A stretch of DNA of 52,508 nt from positions 1-52,508 of the IMG/VR virus record IMGVR_UViG_3300036820_000468, one strand, 5' to 3'. Within the stretch, counting starts at the first letter, position 1. Every line of letters starts with the position of its first letter. Positions 37,508 through 46,487 of this stretch are shown here, piece after piece. The position numbers were made by a program, and so were the translations under genes. Under the pieces are notes generated by a model. The model did no database searches. It had not been told where the DNA came from and worked only from the letters and a program-made list of their open reading frames with translations. Source of the DNA: a virus.

Positions 37508-37738
37508 TTAGCGTTTACTGCGGCGGCTGTTCCGGCGTTTACGTCGTGAAGAAAGCCGTTTCATATTGAGCGCGAACTGCGCTTTCTTCGCCAGCTTGCC
37601 GCCCTTACGGATGTTCTTACGGTCCTGGGCCTCTGTGTGATGCCCGTAGGATCCGATCGTGCCCCGGCGTTTCATTGACGCCCGTGCCCGCTTGAGCGAA
37701 CGATTGACCTTGCGTTTTTTCTGCGCTACCGAAGCCAC
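37508..37738 (-). CDS. Small, highly basic protein (76 aa)
   Basis: ASVAQKKRKVNRSLKRARAS..., later KNIRKGGKLAKKAQFALNMK and a closing Arg/Ser run. GTG start two bases after the upstream stop. About 40 percent Lys/Arg, like the gene at 6863, so nucleic-acid binding is likely. Last gene of the lysis cluster before the endonuclease. Confidence 0.6.
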   Translation of the reverse strand: MASVAQKKRKVNRSLKRARASMKRRGTIGSYGHHTEAQDRKNIRKGGKLAKKAQFALNMKRLSSRRKRRNSRRSKR

Positions 37739-37740
37739 GA

Positions 37741-37995
37741 TTATAGCCCTAAGCTCGCTGCAGCCGGACCACCGTTCTTCACGACGACGATCGTACCCGG
37801 ATCGTTCTCGTAGGAAAGCGTGCCGACAACGACGGCCTGGCCTGCCAGGTAGTTTGCTTCGTCTTGCTCGGTCGTTTCGATGTTTTGCAGCGCGACGGTG
37901 CCGATGCTGCCGATATTGACCCCGCTGCCTTTAAGCCCGGCAAGGATGCTACCCAAACCGGCCAGCGCGGCGGCGATGATTGCGGTGATTCCCAT
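37741..37995 (-). CDS. Small hydrophobic protein (84 aa)
   Basis: MGITAIIAAALAGLGSILAG, then a beta-rich stretch (IETTEQDEANYLAGQAVVVG). One N-terminal hydrophobic helix. In the lysis cluster next to a two-helix protein; may be a holin partner or antiholin. Confidence 0.6.
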   Translation of the reverse strand: MGITAIIAAALAGLGSILAGLKGSGVNIGSIGTVALQNIETTEQDEANYLAGQAVVVGTLSYENDPGTIVVVKNGGPAAASLGL

Positions 37996-37998
37996 TCT

Positions 37999-38304
37999 CT
38001 AAGGTCCTTTCTTTGCCAGTACGTCAGACGTCGAAACGACGTTGGTCGCGACGGTCGTGCCGGCGGCGTTGACGATCGGAAGGTTCGGCGCGAGCGGCCC
38101 CGCCTGGACGCCGGTCTGCACCGCGCCCTTGGTCTGCTTGGAGATCGCGTTGATGATCTGACCCAAGGCCAGAACGCCGACGGCGATGAGCAACGAGAGC
38201 TGGGTGCCGTGCCCCGGCCACAGCGCGTCGAGCTGCGCGCCGGTCAACGAGGTGAGGAAGGCCACGACCGCCGTCAAGATCGTGACCCACGTCGAAGCCT
38301 CCAT
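37999..38304 (-). CDS. Holin-like protein with two membrane helices (101 aa)
   Basis: The ATG at 38304 gives MEASTWVTILTAVVAFLTSL, then LSLLIAVGVLALGQIINAI: two hydrophobic helices separated by a short loop, with a charged C-terminal tail. That is class II holin topology. It lies two genes after the M15 peptidase. A longer frame upstream has Arg/Pro-rich non-coding-like sequence. Confidence 0.6.
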   Translation of the reverse strand: MEASTWVTILTAVVAFLTSLTGAQLDALWPGHGTQLSLLIAVGVLALGQIINAISKQTKGAVQTGVQAGPLAPNLPIVNAAGTTVATNVVSTSDVLAKKGP

Positions 38305-38305
38305 G

Positions 38306-38722
38306 CTAGGAGAGGCCTGAAGTATCGGCGGCGCCCGTCTTGGGATCGACGGGAACGGCAGTCGGCACGCCGGTCGTCGGATGCGAAACGACGGTTTGCC
38401 CCGGGCCCGGAGTGACATCGGACGGAGCGCCACCGGCGCCCTGCGCGGCGGTGTCGAGGCTCTGGAGGCTCGTCTGAAGCGCGGTAAGGTTCGTGCCGAG
38501 CGCCTGCGCGGCGGCCAGCGCGTTCGGATCGCCGTTTTGAATCAGCGTGATAAGGTTGTCCACGTCGGTCGTGAGCTGCGTGGCAACGCCCTGCACCGCC
38601 GCCAACGTGGCGGTGTCGGCTGCGAGAACCTGGTCGATTTCTGACATGATGTTTTTTAGCTTCTCCTCTATGCTAGCGAGCGTTCTAGGAATATCTAGGA
38701 AGGCTTTGAGCCATTTCCACAT
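38306..38722 (-). CDS. Hypothetical helical protein of the lysis cluster (138 aa)
   Basis: MWKWLKAFLDIPRTLASIEE, then a heptad-like region (SEIDQVLAADTATLAAVQGV, LTTDVDNLITLIQNG) and a Pro/Gly-rich end. An internal ATG at 38647 is preceded by GAGGAGAAGC but with long spacing; the amphipathic N-terminus favours 38722. Coiled-coil-type phage protein; may act as a membrane-associated accessory to lysis. Confidence 0.6.
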   Translation of the reverse strand: MWKWLKAFLDIPRTLASIEEKLKNIMSEIDQVLAADTATLAAVQGVATQLTTDVDNLITLIQNGDPNALAAAQALGTNLTALQTSLQSLDTAAQGAGGAPSDVTPGPGQTVVSHPTTGVPTAVPVDPKTGAADTSGLS

Positions 38723-38741
38723 AGCCCGATTCTACCAGAGC

Positions 38742-38900
38742 TTAGTGAGGGATGCGCAATACGGCGTAGCCCAGGATGCCGATCAGCACCAGCGGCAGAA
38801 TCCAGCCCAGATTCCAACGGGTATTCGGCGCCGCCGGCTGGCCGAAATACGCAGCGACGAGCCACGCGCCGATGTAGAGTGCCCAGAAAATGAAGTTCAT
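38742..38900 (-). CDS. Small two-helix membrane protein (52 aa), holin candidate
   Basis: MNFIFWALYIGAWLVAAYFG, then NLGWILPLVLIGILGYAVLR. Two membrane helices in 52 residues. AGGAGG five bases upstream overlaps the TAG of the peptidase gene. Immediately after the endolysin-type gene, so a holin or holin partner is likely. Confidence 0.7.
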   Translation of the reverse strand: MNFIFWALYIGAWLVAAYFGQPAAPNTRWNLGWILPLVLIGILGYAVLRIPH

Positions 38901-38909
38901 GTTTTCCTC

Positions 38910-39332
38910 CTAGTAACCCACGACTTGAATGTGCAAGTGGTCTGAGTCGTTGTCCACAAAGAGCTTACTCTGTGGATTGTACCCGCCGCACTGCGCAGCG
39001 TAATCCTGGAACGGGCCGCCCAAGCCGATCCCGAGCGCGAGATCGTTGTTCTGGGCGTCCTCGATAAGGTGCAAGCGCGCACTGTTCCAGAGGTCGATCG
39101 CATTGCCGCCCTCATGACCGTTCGGACCATCGGGTGTCGGATGGTCAGAGCGAACGGCCGTGACCGTAAGCTGGTTCTGCCACACGCCGTCGCGGATATG
39201 CAACTGCGCGTCGAGCATTGCGATAAGCGTGTCGGTTGTTAGATTTGGATCGAGCAGATCCGACTTCTGCGTGTCGTCAGTAAAGAGTAAGTGATCGACG
39301 ACCCACTGGCGCTCTTGTTGTGTCACGGCCAT
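38910..39332 (-). CDS. M15-type peptidase, putative endolysin
   Basis: A 140-residue protein with VTAVRSDHPTPD (S62, D63, H64), NGHEGGNAIDLW (H73, D80) and SDHLHIQVVGY (H132/H134). That is the H-x6-D ... H-x-H zinc site of the M15/VanY D-Ala-D-Ala carboxypeptidase family used by many phages to cut peptidoglycan stem peptides. There is no signal peptide, so export would need a holin. It is flanked by small membrane proteins. Confidence 0.8.
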   Translation of the reverse strand: MAVTQQERQWVVDHLLFTDDTQKSDLLDPNLTTDTLIAMLDAQLHIRDGVWQNQLTVTAVRSDHPTPDGPNGHEGGNAIDLWNSARLHLIEDAQNNDLALGIGLGGPFQDYAAQCGGYNPQSKLFVDNDSDHLHIQVVGY

Positions 39333-39336
39333 GTTT

Positions 39337-39555
39337 TTACCGGACCCCCGTTTCAGTGATAGTCATAAAGTGCGTAACGATGACGGTGAGAACCACGCTA
39401 AAACCGGACACAATAACCGACACTAGGATTCTTGTGATGTTCGCGGCGATCTGGTCGTACCGTTTTTCCATGACATCGACCTTTCGTTCTACCGCAGCCA
39501 AACGAAACTCGTACACGTTTTTGGCGTCGGCATGGATCTCACTCCAATCGGTCAT
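39337..39555 (-). CDS. Coiled-coil membrane protein (XhlA/Rz-like, 72 aa)
   Basis: MTDWSEIHADAKNVYEFRLA..., with a helical charged region (ERKVDVMEKRYDQIAAN) followed by one membrane helix (ITRILVSVIVSGFSVVLTVI). Layout is like hemolysin XhlA-type or spanin-type lysis accessory proteins. First gene of the lysis set, four bases before the peptidase. Confidence 0.65.
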   Translation of the reverse strand: MTDWSEIHADAKNVYEFRLAAVERKVDVMEKRYDQIAANITRILVSVIVSGFSVVLTVIVTHFMTITETGVR

Positions 39556-39597
39556 CGCTCGACCGGCTTTAGGACTGCCTTGCCGTTACCCACGACA

Positions 39598-41826
39598 TTA
39601 CGGCCCTACGCACGGCTTGCCGCTTGTGCAGCGGTGCAGAATATCGAAGTCGCTGCTCGCACCGCCGAACGTGAGTGAGGCTAGGAAGGTTCCCACCGCC
39701 GAGTCGATGTTATCGTTGCCTGAGGGATCGAGCCCAAGGAATAACTCGAAGCTCCCGCCGCTGTGTGAGTCGCCAACGTACCACGGGTACTTCTTCGCCG
39801 CAATGCACAAAGCGTTCGCCTGAGCATCGATGGGGCAAGAGAACCCCGGCTTCAATCGCAGCGCGTCGCCAAGTTCTAAACAGTTCGCGACGTTCGTCCC
39901 GCAGCTACCGGCTGCGTTGCCGTTACCGGGTGAGATGTTCACGCCATTGGTGCCGTTGAGCAACACGCTCGTCGGCACGGATAAGAACCCGGGATGGGCC
40001 AGCGGCGTTCCCGCTGCAGCATCTACGAACTCGTCGCTGTAATACACGAACGCCAGGCCGCCGAATCCGCCGACGCCCCAGTTGTCGAACTTGTTTACGA
40101 AGTTCCGAACGTAGGTTGTGTCGAGCAAGTCGATGAGGCCGTTGTAGCTGACGAATCCGGTACCGTTCCACTTACCGCCGCCGCCTTCGTAAAGCGTGCA
40201 GGTTTCGGTGTTGAGCGTCGTCCAGTGGCAATCGCCCGAGCAGGTCGTACCCTTATTCGTTCCCTCGAGCGCGAATGATCCGCCGACCCACGGAACCTTT
40301 GCGTTTGCGCCGCCGGTTCCGGTTGTCGAGTTCGCGCTTATCGGCGGGTTGTGTCCACCATTGGTACCGACTGTATAGAGCGTAGTCGGATTAGTCGCGA
40401 GGTTGACGATCTCCAGAAGCGCCAGCGCGTGCGTCGAACTCTCAAACGATTGCGCGCCGAGGTTTGATTGAATCGACCCGCTATTCGAATCGACGGTGAA
40501 CGAGGAGGTATCGAGATTGATAATCGAGTCAGGCGTACCCGCGTTACCGTAGACTTGGCAACCTTGATAGGTGAAGATTCCCGGAACAGGCGTCGGTGTG
40601 GGCGCCGGTGTCGGAGTAGGTGTGGGCGTAGGGCTCGGCGTCGGTGTCGGGCTGGGGGTAGGCGAGGGCGTCGGGGTTGAAACCGTTACTGTTAGCGTTG
40701 CGGTATTCGCGCCGAAGCCCGTCACGGTAATCGTGCACGTTCCATTCGCAACCGACGCAATCTGTAACAGCGCTGCAGGGCCGGTTCCAGACGCGGGCGA
40801 GAGCGACGCGATCGGCGCAGGTGTCGCACAACCGGACCAGTTGAATGTACCGGTCCAACGCGGCTCGCTGACCGTTACAAGACGCGATTGCCCAAACGCG
40901 CCATTGAAGCCGGGAAGCGGCGAAGGCGACGTTGTAATCGCACCGGGTGTAGCTGTCGGCGTCGGTGTCGGTGTCGGCGTCGGGCTGGGTGTCGGTGTGG
41001 GAGAAGGCGTCGGTGATGGCGTCGGCCCGACACCGCTAAGAGCGATGGCAAGCGTCGTCGTCTCGCGCGTCGTTCCGGTGAACGTCCAACTAATGTTCTG
41101 CGACCCAGACGATCGGCTTGCGGCGTACACCGCGCCCGCTGCGTTGATGCCGGGTGCGCCGCATAGGACCGCGCTCAAGCAAGTAAGATCGACGGTATAA
41201 CCCGAAGGCGCCGTAACCCCTGACGTGCCGGTCGCTGATTGAAAACTCCCTGAGACGATGAGATCGAGCGTGTGGGTCGGAGAGATCGCGACTGTTTGCG
41301 TCCCCGTACCGCCCTCGGCTCCGGCGTGGGTGTCAATCGCTAAAGACGTACCGGTCAGTTCCCACACGAATACGACGTGATCGGTGGCCGTCCCGGTAAA
41401 CGGGGTAACGGTCGCAGTGTCACCGGAGACGACGCGATAGCAGTCGAGGCCATCGACGTAACTCGCCGAGACAAGCTGAATCAATGTCCAACCGGTATTG
41501 CACGATGGTGTATTAATTTCATCGCCGACCATTGCGAGCATGACGTTGCTCGTCGTGGGCACAGCGCCGAACGTACACGAGTTACTCGCCCCCGAATGGC
41601 AGAACTGGACGAACTGCGGGCCGCTAGGCGTTGGGGTAGCAGTCGGCGTTGGAAGGGTTGAGCAACAATACGGCTGCGCGGTGACAGCCACTAAAACTTG
41701 AGCGCGCGCGGGAACGAAACCCGCGTACGTGCTAAGAAGCACGGCGGTAACGAACAGCGCGACGGCGATAAGGCGCTTCAAGCTACGGAAATCCTGCCGC
41801 GATAGCGTGGGTGCAAATATCCGCAT
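39598..41826 (-). CDS. Exported late protein with Thr/Pro repeat linkers (742 aa)
   Basis: N-terminus with a signal peptide (SLKRLIAVALFVTAVLLSTY, cleavage near ARAQ). Two domains of bacterial Ig-like or lectin-like beta sandwich type (res about 60-290 and 310-395) are separated by Thr/Pro/Ser repeats (PTPSPTPSPTPTPSP). The C-terminal 300 residues are Asn/Gly/Thr-rich with several Cys (CTLYEGGGGKWNG, CSGDCHW). A signal peptide is unusual for a virion protein; perhaps it is displayed on the infected cell or is host-derived cargo. Overlaps the preceding gene by 44 bases. Function unknown. Confidence 0.7.
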   Translation of the reverse strand: MRIFAPTLSRQDFRSLKRLIAVALFVTAVLLSTYAGFVPARAQVLVAVTAQPYCCSTLPTPTATPTPSGPQFVQFCHSGASNSCTFGAVPTTSNVMLAMVGDEINTPSCNTGWTLIQLVSASYVDGLDCYRVVSGDTATVTPFTGTATDHVVFVWELTGTSLAIDTHAGAEGGTGTQTVAISPTHTLDLIVSGSFQSATGTSGVTAPSGYTVDLTCLSAVLCGAPGINAAGAVYAASRSSGSQNISWTFTGTTRETTTLAIALSGVGPTPSPTPSPTPTPSPTPTPTPTPTATPGAITTSPSPLPGFNGAFGQSRLVTVSEPRWTGTFNWSGCATPAPIASLSPASGTGPAALLQIASVANGTCTITVTGFGANTATLTVTVSTPTPSPTPSPTPTPSPTPTPTPTPAPTPTPVPGIFTYQGCQVYGNAGTPDSIINLDTSSFTVDSNSGSIQSNLGAQSFESSTHALALLEIVNLATNPTTLYTVGTNGGHNPPISANSTTGTGGANAKVPWVGGSFALEGTNKGTTCSGDCHWTTLNTETCTLYEGGGGKWNGTGFVSYNGLIDLLDTTYVRNFVNKFDNWGVGGFGGLAFVYYSDEFVDAAAGTPLAHPGFLSVPTSVLLNGTNGVNISPGNGNAAGSCGTNVANCLELGDALRLKPGFSCPIDAQANALCIAAKKYPWYVGDSHSGGSFELFLGLDPSGNDNIDSAVGTFLASLTFGGASSDFDILHRCTSGKPCVGP
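40588..40677 (-). repeat. Tandem hexamer-type repeats, linker 1
   Basis: Imperfect GGTGTCGG/GGCGTCGG units in the plus strand, encoding a Thr-Pro-Ser-Pro repeat in the protein at 39598. A low-complexity linker, not a regulatory repeat. Confidence 0.7.
40952..41027 (-). repeat. Tandem hexamer-type repeats, linker 2
   Basis: A second block of the same GTCGGT-type units encoding Pro-Thr repeats in the protein at 39598. Such arrays change length easily by slippage or recombination between the two blocks. Confidence 0.7.
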
Positions 41827-43552
41827 TCGATAGCGCTGATGAATAGAGCGCCACTTTCCCGACGGTTACGAGGCCGACCCCGCCACCATCGGTCTGTGCT
41901 GGCCCAGTTCCTACCGCTCCACTTTCCGCCTGTGTAGCAAAGAGCATACAGTTTTGGTAGAACCGGAAGTTGGTTCCATCGTAGGTAAGGTCGAAAAGCA
42001 TTGGTGTCCCTTGCTGTAAAACAAAGGAAGGAGACAAGAAAAAGCTATTCTGGCTACTTCCGCTGCCCCAAAAGATTTTGAAATTGCTTGAGTTTGAAAT
42101 CCACTGAACGCCTGTTATTCCCGTGGAGGGAAGGCCGTTACTACAAAAAGACTGATTCCCGTTTACGGCCGCATAATTAACGGCGAGGCATTCAATCGTG
42201 AAGTTTCCAGTGAGCGTTGAACTTAAGGTGGCTATCGCGCTTGCGCTTGCTGGGTAGTTCACTCCATGCAAACTATTGCCAAGCGACCCGCCAAAAACAG
42301 GCGACCCGGAGTAAGTCCCGTTATTTGAACCCTTTACGTCGGTCCACGTTGTTCCCGACGTTTCTTCGCTGGGATAGTATGCCACTAGCGTGGACTCCGC
42401 TTCGATCACCGCATCGTAGGAGGCATCCGAAATCCCACCGCCACCGCTTGCGCTAAAGATGTACGGCCACGAACCGGTGATTGTGACATTTGTTCCTGCA
42501 GTTGGGGAAGGCGTCGCCTGCGGCCCAGCCGAGGGGCAAGAAGATGCGTTGCTAGAAGCGTCTGTGCAAACGGCCTGCGACGGCGAGATGTCCCCGCTCT
42601 GCAAATGAATATGACTTGAACCGCCCGAGAGATTGAGCGGGGCACCTTCGAGGTTGAACGCTGCGCCAGACCCCGATTCGAAATCGACTTCGCCGGTACT
42701 CCCGTTCATAAAGAGGTCCGCACCGGCGCTCCCGGCCGATACGGCAACGCTTCCGGTGCCAGCGCTCGCAACGCTAAAGCCTTGATTACTAGCCCCCAGC
42801 CACGAGAACGGCCCACCGCTAAACGCCTGCGCTCCGGTCTGATTGAGACTGCCGATTTGCGATACGTCGACGCTTCCGCCGTCGTCCCCAAAGATATAGT
42901 TCCCGCACAACGCGGATTCGACGACGGCATTGGGACAGACGCTGATGCTATTCGAGTTTGAGTTCAGTCCGCCGGTCCATGCCCACAACGTGTCAACGGC
43001 CGCCGAGCCGACTTGCTCGCTGGGCGGGTTCGCGCTCTGCAGACAAACGACCGACGAACTCGAGAGCGGCGTCGGGCAGGCCGCTGTGCCGCCACCTCCC
43101 CCGCTGGCGCTACGCGCAATCGACGTCGAGCAGATCGCCCAGGCGACCAGCGTTCCGCCGTTACTCGCCCAGGTGAAATACAGCCCGGTCGGCAGATTCG
43201 CGACGTTGCCGGGCGAAACGGCCAGTGCCGCTCCCGACACCGAGATCACGCCGCTGGTGCCAAAGTTGGAGTTGACAATCGGCGAGGCCCCTGGGCCGCT
43301 CCCCTGCGCGTTGCCGTATACCGTAATCGAGGCCGTCGACGTGTCGCCTGCGATGATCGAGCAGTTGTTGAAACGACCATCGAGCGCTAGGACGCCGCTC
43401 TGCCCTGAGGCGGCGGTCGTACTGATGATAGGGGTTATGATAGGCGCGCTGACGTTCTGAGCCCTCGAAACAGTCGGGGGCCATGATCCGGCTATCAGCG
43501 CCAACAGAAGCGCGAGAGCGCCCAGGAATGCCCCTAAGCGGGTGCTTTTCAT
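41783..43552 (-). CDS. Exported late protein with LamG/ConA-like domain (589 aa)
   Basis: Signal peptide (RLGAFLGALALLLALIAGSW, cleavage near SRAQN). Residues 30-380 are Ser/Gly/Asn-rich beta repeats with fibre-like short strands (GAPLNLSGGSSHIHLQSGDI). The C-terminus (LVAYYPSEETSGTTWTDVKG, NFTIECLAVNYAAVNGNQSF, KVALYSSALSNADI) has the pattern of concanavalin A-like/LamG domains, which bind glycans. AGGAGG six bases before the ATG is strong. Paired with the exported protein at 39598. May be a displayed adhesin or a fibre that reached the phage by transfer from a secreted host protein. Confidence 0.75.
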   Translation of the reverse strand: MKSTRLGAFLGALALLLALIAGSWPPTVSRAQNVSAPIITPIISTTAASGQSGVLALDGRFNNCSIIAGDTSTASITVYGNAQGSGPGASPIVNSNFGTSGVISVSGAALAVSPGNVANLPTGLYFTWASNGGTLVAWAICSTSIARSASGGGGGTAACPTPLSSSSVVCLQSANPPSEQVGSAAVDTLWAWTGGLNSNSNSISVCPNAVVESALCGNYIFGDDGGSVDVSQIGSLNQTGAQAFSGGPFSWLGASNQGFSVASAGTGSVAVSAGSAGADLFMNGSTGEVDFESGSGAAFNLEGAPLNLSGGSSHIHLQSGDISPSQAVCTDASSNASSCPSAGPQATPSPTAGTNVTITGSWPYIFSASGGGGISDASYDAVIEAESTLVAYYPSEETSGTTWTDVKGSNNGTYSGSPVFGGSLGNSLHGVNYPASASAIATLSSTLTGNFTIECLAVNYAAVNGNQSFCSNGLPSTGITGVQWISNSSNFKIFWGSGSSQNSFFLSPSFVLQQGTPMLFDLTYDGTNFRFYQNCMLFATQAESGAVGTGPAQTDGGGVGLVTVGKVALYSSALSNADICTHAIAAGFP

Positions 43553-43595
43553 TGCAGACCTCCTCTGCGGCTATTGTATCAAGGGGGGAGAACGA

Positions 43596-46487
43596 CTAGG
43601 GCCGCGGCCGAAGCGCGTTCCAATCGATGCCGCCCGAAGGCGGCGCCGAAGCGGGAGTCGCCGGAAGCGCAAGCGGCAGCGCGGCAGTCGGAGCGGTCGG
43701 CGACACGTACTGCGTTCGCGTGAACTGCCGCTGGAGTTCCTGGAGGATACCCTTCCATTGGAAACGGCCTATCCCGTTGGCCTCCAAGATCTGTTCTGCT
43801 TCGGGGACGCCCGCAATCGCCGATGAAAAAAGGTAGCCGAGGTCGAGGTGCCCGTTGGGCAGTCTGCGCGGCAACCACCCCTGGCCGTAGGTCGCCCAGT
43901 GCTTAGGGGCGGAACTCGGCGCAAGGACGTCTTGCGCGGCGTTGATACCCGCGGCGATCGGCGCACCGAGGCTCCCTCGCACGAAATCTCCGGGACCCGA
44001 TTCCGTAAAGCGCTCGCCGGGAACGAAGTTCGCGAGGCGCCCAACTTCGGCCGTCGGTGTAAATGCTTCCCAGCCGCCTTGGCCCGGCTGCGGCTTATCG
44101 CCGTACATCACCCCCCCGGTGGCGCGGTTGAGAAACCCCGCGCGCAAGGGACTGCGGGCGACACCGCCGGCAACCGCGCCGGGTATGCCGCCGCGATACG
44201 TCCCGAACGGCGCGATATGCCGAGCGAGATTTTGTAACGGCGTTCGGTACTGATAATCAACGAGCCGTTTCTCCGCCATGCCGCCTGCTTGCAACGGCGT
44301 CTTGGCCTCACCGCTCGCGAGAAGACGCTCCGCGTACGTCTGCCGGATCCCCTCGGAAACGGACCATACGAGGTTGTTCATGTTCTTGGTCCACCACCGC
44401 AAGCCAGGAACCTTTTGAAAGAACGGCTTGCGTTCGGCGAAGTTACCGACGCCCGCGCCCAACCGTCGCCCGGGAGCGGTAAGGCGATAGTATTCCTTCT
44501 CGTTGCCGCTCGTCTGCGCCGCGAATATCTTTTTGGCAAGCGTCATCGCCTTTGCGAAAAACTGCGGCTGCTCGGCGAGCGGAACGGTATTCATCGCCAT
44601 GTCGATTTCGTTCCAAGCATGACCCGGTGTGATTCCAATAAGCGATGCACGTGGCCAGCCGATGATGGCTCGAATGTATTTCTTGGTCTTGCCCCAGTCG
44701 TCGAGCTTATTTCCTGTAGCAGCTATTTCTTCTTTAAAGAGGCCGGAAATGGCGGGGTCGTCCAACAGAGAGCCGAGATTATCGTTGAGAGCTTTCGTGC
44801 GGACTTGGCGCCCAAGGTTGTCGGCCATCGCCTCAAAGCCTTGCTCAAGTTGCTTGGGGCTTTTTACTTTTAAATCATTACGCTGCACGTTACGCGGGTC
44901 AAAGTGTTCGGCCGGGTTGACGGTGAACGCCTCACGCCCTTCTCCCTCGTCTGCGTAATGCGCGAACGGCATATAGTGCTTGCGGTAGCGCATAAGGCCG
45001 CCTTCGTCGGACTTCGACACAAGGCCGAGAACGTGTGTATACGCCTTGCGAACCTTCGCCATGTGCTCGATCTCCGCAGCATTGGTCGGCAACAGTTTAT
45101 AGCGTGGGCGTGGCTGAAGCGGCGTCACACTTTCGGGGACACCACGAAGTTGCTGGTTCATCGCGGTCTTGATCTCTTCGACGCGGTATTGCAACTCAGG
45201 CGGCAACTTTGCGAACGCTTGACTATCGGTCAACGCTTTGGAGAACCCAACTTTTTCTGCATGACTCATTGTCGCGACCGTCTGGTCATACAGCGACTTG
45301 TAATCAGGCGGAGAGTTCGGGTGAGCCGCACGCTGCCGGGGAATCGGAGGGCCGTACGGCTTCTTGATCCGCGGCATCGCGGGCTCGGGAACGATGGGCG
45401 GTTGGCCCGAGCGGAAATGCCCGGCAACTTCGTCGCGCAACGCCTTATCTTTAATCGACGAGCGCAACGCAATCGAAAGTCCTGTCGCCTGCCGCGTTTT
45501 CCAATCCAGCGCCGTGAGGGTGCGGAGTTGGCGATACGCGGCCTGCTCGCGCGGCGTTAACGGCGCTAACTTCGGCTCCTCGCCCTCGGCGTACTGCCCT
45601 TCGGTTCCAGTATGTTCCTCACCGTTCAACTCTTGCGCGACGCGCTTCTTCTCCGCGTCGGTGAGCGCAGCTCCCGGTACTTTCTTTCTGGTCGTGGGAT
45701 TCACGCCATTCACGATTTGATCGGTACGCCGTTTAACGTGCGCGGCCCAGCGATCACCCTCCGACGTCGCCTGGTGCCCTGCACCCTGCACGCCTTCGAT
45801 CTCCTCGATTGCGGGGAGCATCCGCCCACCGTGTGTCGTCGCTGCGCGCTTTATCGCAGCAGCGCCGCCCCAGTTGAGCGCCTTGAAGGCTGCGCGACCA
45901 GCCATCGTTCCATTGAGCGAACGCGCCGCAGCGGCACGCGCCGCTATCCCGATAGGCGTTTTCATTAACGCGCCAGCGCCCAGCGTTTCATATGTCAACG
46001 GGTCGATTGGAATGTTTATCGCTGCGTCGATGACATTCTGGAGAATCCCGTTTCCGAAATCTTGAATCCTATCCAGCGGCTGATCGATCGCCGGAACGCC
46101 GAAGTCCGTATGCGGATTGTATTCGTAGAACGATTCGAGCCCGGGGATCTTCTCACGGATTGCTTTCATTTGCTCGGGGTAATCGTTCGGGTGCCCAACC
46201 ATTGCACGGCGTACCTTTTCGGCCTGGTAGTCGAGCGCGTTGCTAACGCCTGTCACAACGCGCTTCGTGTTCTCTATGGCCTTTTTTTCGTCGAACGGCG
46301 GCGTTACGCCAGGCGGAGCGCCAATGCGTCCCGAGTAGATAACGGGATTCTTTGCGGGCGGTGTTTGCGGCGCCGGAGCAGCGCCGCGCTTGACGGCCCC
46401 CCAGTTGATTCCGCTACTCGACGGCTGTGGCTGAGTCGTGGGCGGAGATGAACCGCCCTGCCGTACCTTGTTCCAATCGATACTCAC
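43596..46487 (-). CDS. Large ejection-type internal virion protein (963 aa)
   Basis: A 963-residue mostly helical protein with Ala-rich amphipathic stretches (IAARAAAARSLNGTMAGRAA), charged linkers (PRIKKPYGPPIPRQRAAHPN), and KKYIRAIIGWPRASLIGITP and GAVAGGVARSPLRAGFLNRA near the end. Size, composition and place downstream of two smaller Ala/Gln-rich proteins fit the set of podovirus DNA-ejection proteins. The motif (I)DWN/NWG-x-V/L-K/R occurs twice at the N-terminus (SIDWNKVRQGG, INWGAVKRG) and once at the C-terminus (GIDWNALRP). GTG start in a GTGA overlap. Confidence 0.65.
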   Translation of the reverse strand: MSIDWNKVRQGGSSPPTTQPQPSSSGINWGAVKRGAAPAPQTPPAKNPVIYSGRIGAPPGVTPPFDEKKAIENTKRVVTGVSNALDYQAEKVRRAMVGHPNDYPEQMKAIREKIPGLESFYEYNPHTDFGVPAIDQPLDRIQDFGNGILQNVIDAAINIPIDPLTYETLGAGALMKTPIGIAARAAAARSLNGTMAGRAAFKALNWGGAAAIKRAATTHGGRMLPAIEEIEGVQGAGHQATSEGDRWAAHVKRRTDQIVNGVNPTTRKKVPGAALTDAEKKRVAQELNGEEHTGTEGQYAEGEEPKLAPLTPREQAAYRQLRTLTALDWKTRQATGLSIALRSSIKDKALRDEVAGHFRSGQPPIVPEPAMPRIKKPYGPPIPRQRAAHPNSPPDYKSLYDQTVATMSHAEKVGFSKALTDSQAFAKLPPELQYRVEEIKTAMNQQLRGVPESVTPLQPRPRYKLLPTNAAEIEHMAKVRKAYTHVLGLVSKSDEGGLMRYRKHYMPFAHYADEGEGREAFTVNPAEHFDPRNVQRNDLKVKSPKQLEQGFEAMADNLGRQVRTKALNDNLGSLLDDPAISGLFKEEIAATGNKLDDWGKTKKYIRAIIGWPRASLIGITPGHAWNEIDMAMNTVPLAEQPQFFAKAMTLAKKIFAAQTSGNEKEYYRLTAPGRRLGAGVGNFAERKPFFQKVPGLRWWTKNMNNLVWSVSEGIRQTYAERLLASGEAKTPLQAGGMAEKRLVDYQYRTPLQNLARHIAPFGTYRGGIPGAVAGGVARSPLRAGFLNRATGGVMYGDKPQPGQGGWEAFTPTAEVGRLANFVPGERFTESGPGDFVRGSLGAPIAAGINAAQDVLAPSSAPKHWATYGQGWLPRRLPNGHLDLGYLFSSAIAGVPEAEQILEANGIGRFQWKGILQELQRQFTRTQYVSPTAPTAALPLALPATPASAPPSGGIDWNALRPRP

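Noticed and set aside
40588-41027. CRISPR-like or regulatory direct repeats
   Set aside because: The repeats are short in-frame codon repeats for Thr/Pro linkers without spacers.
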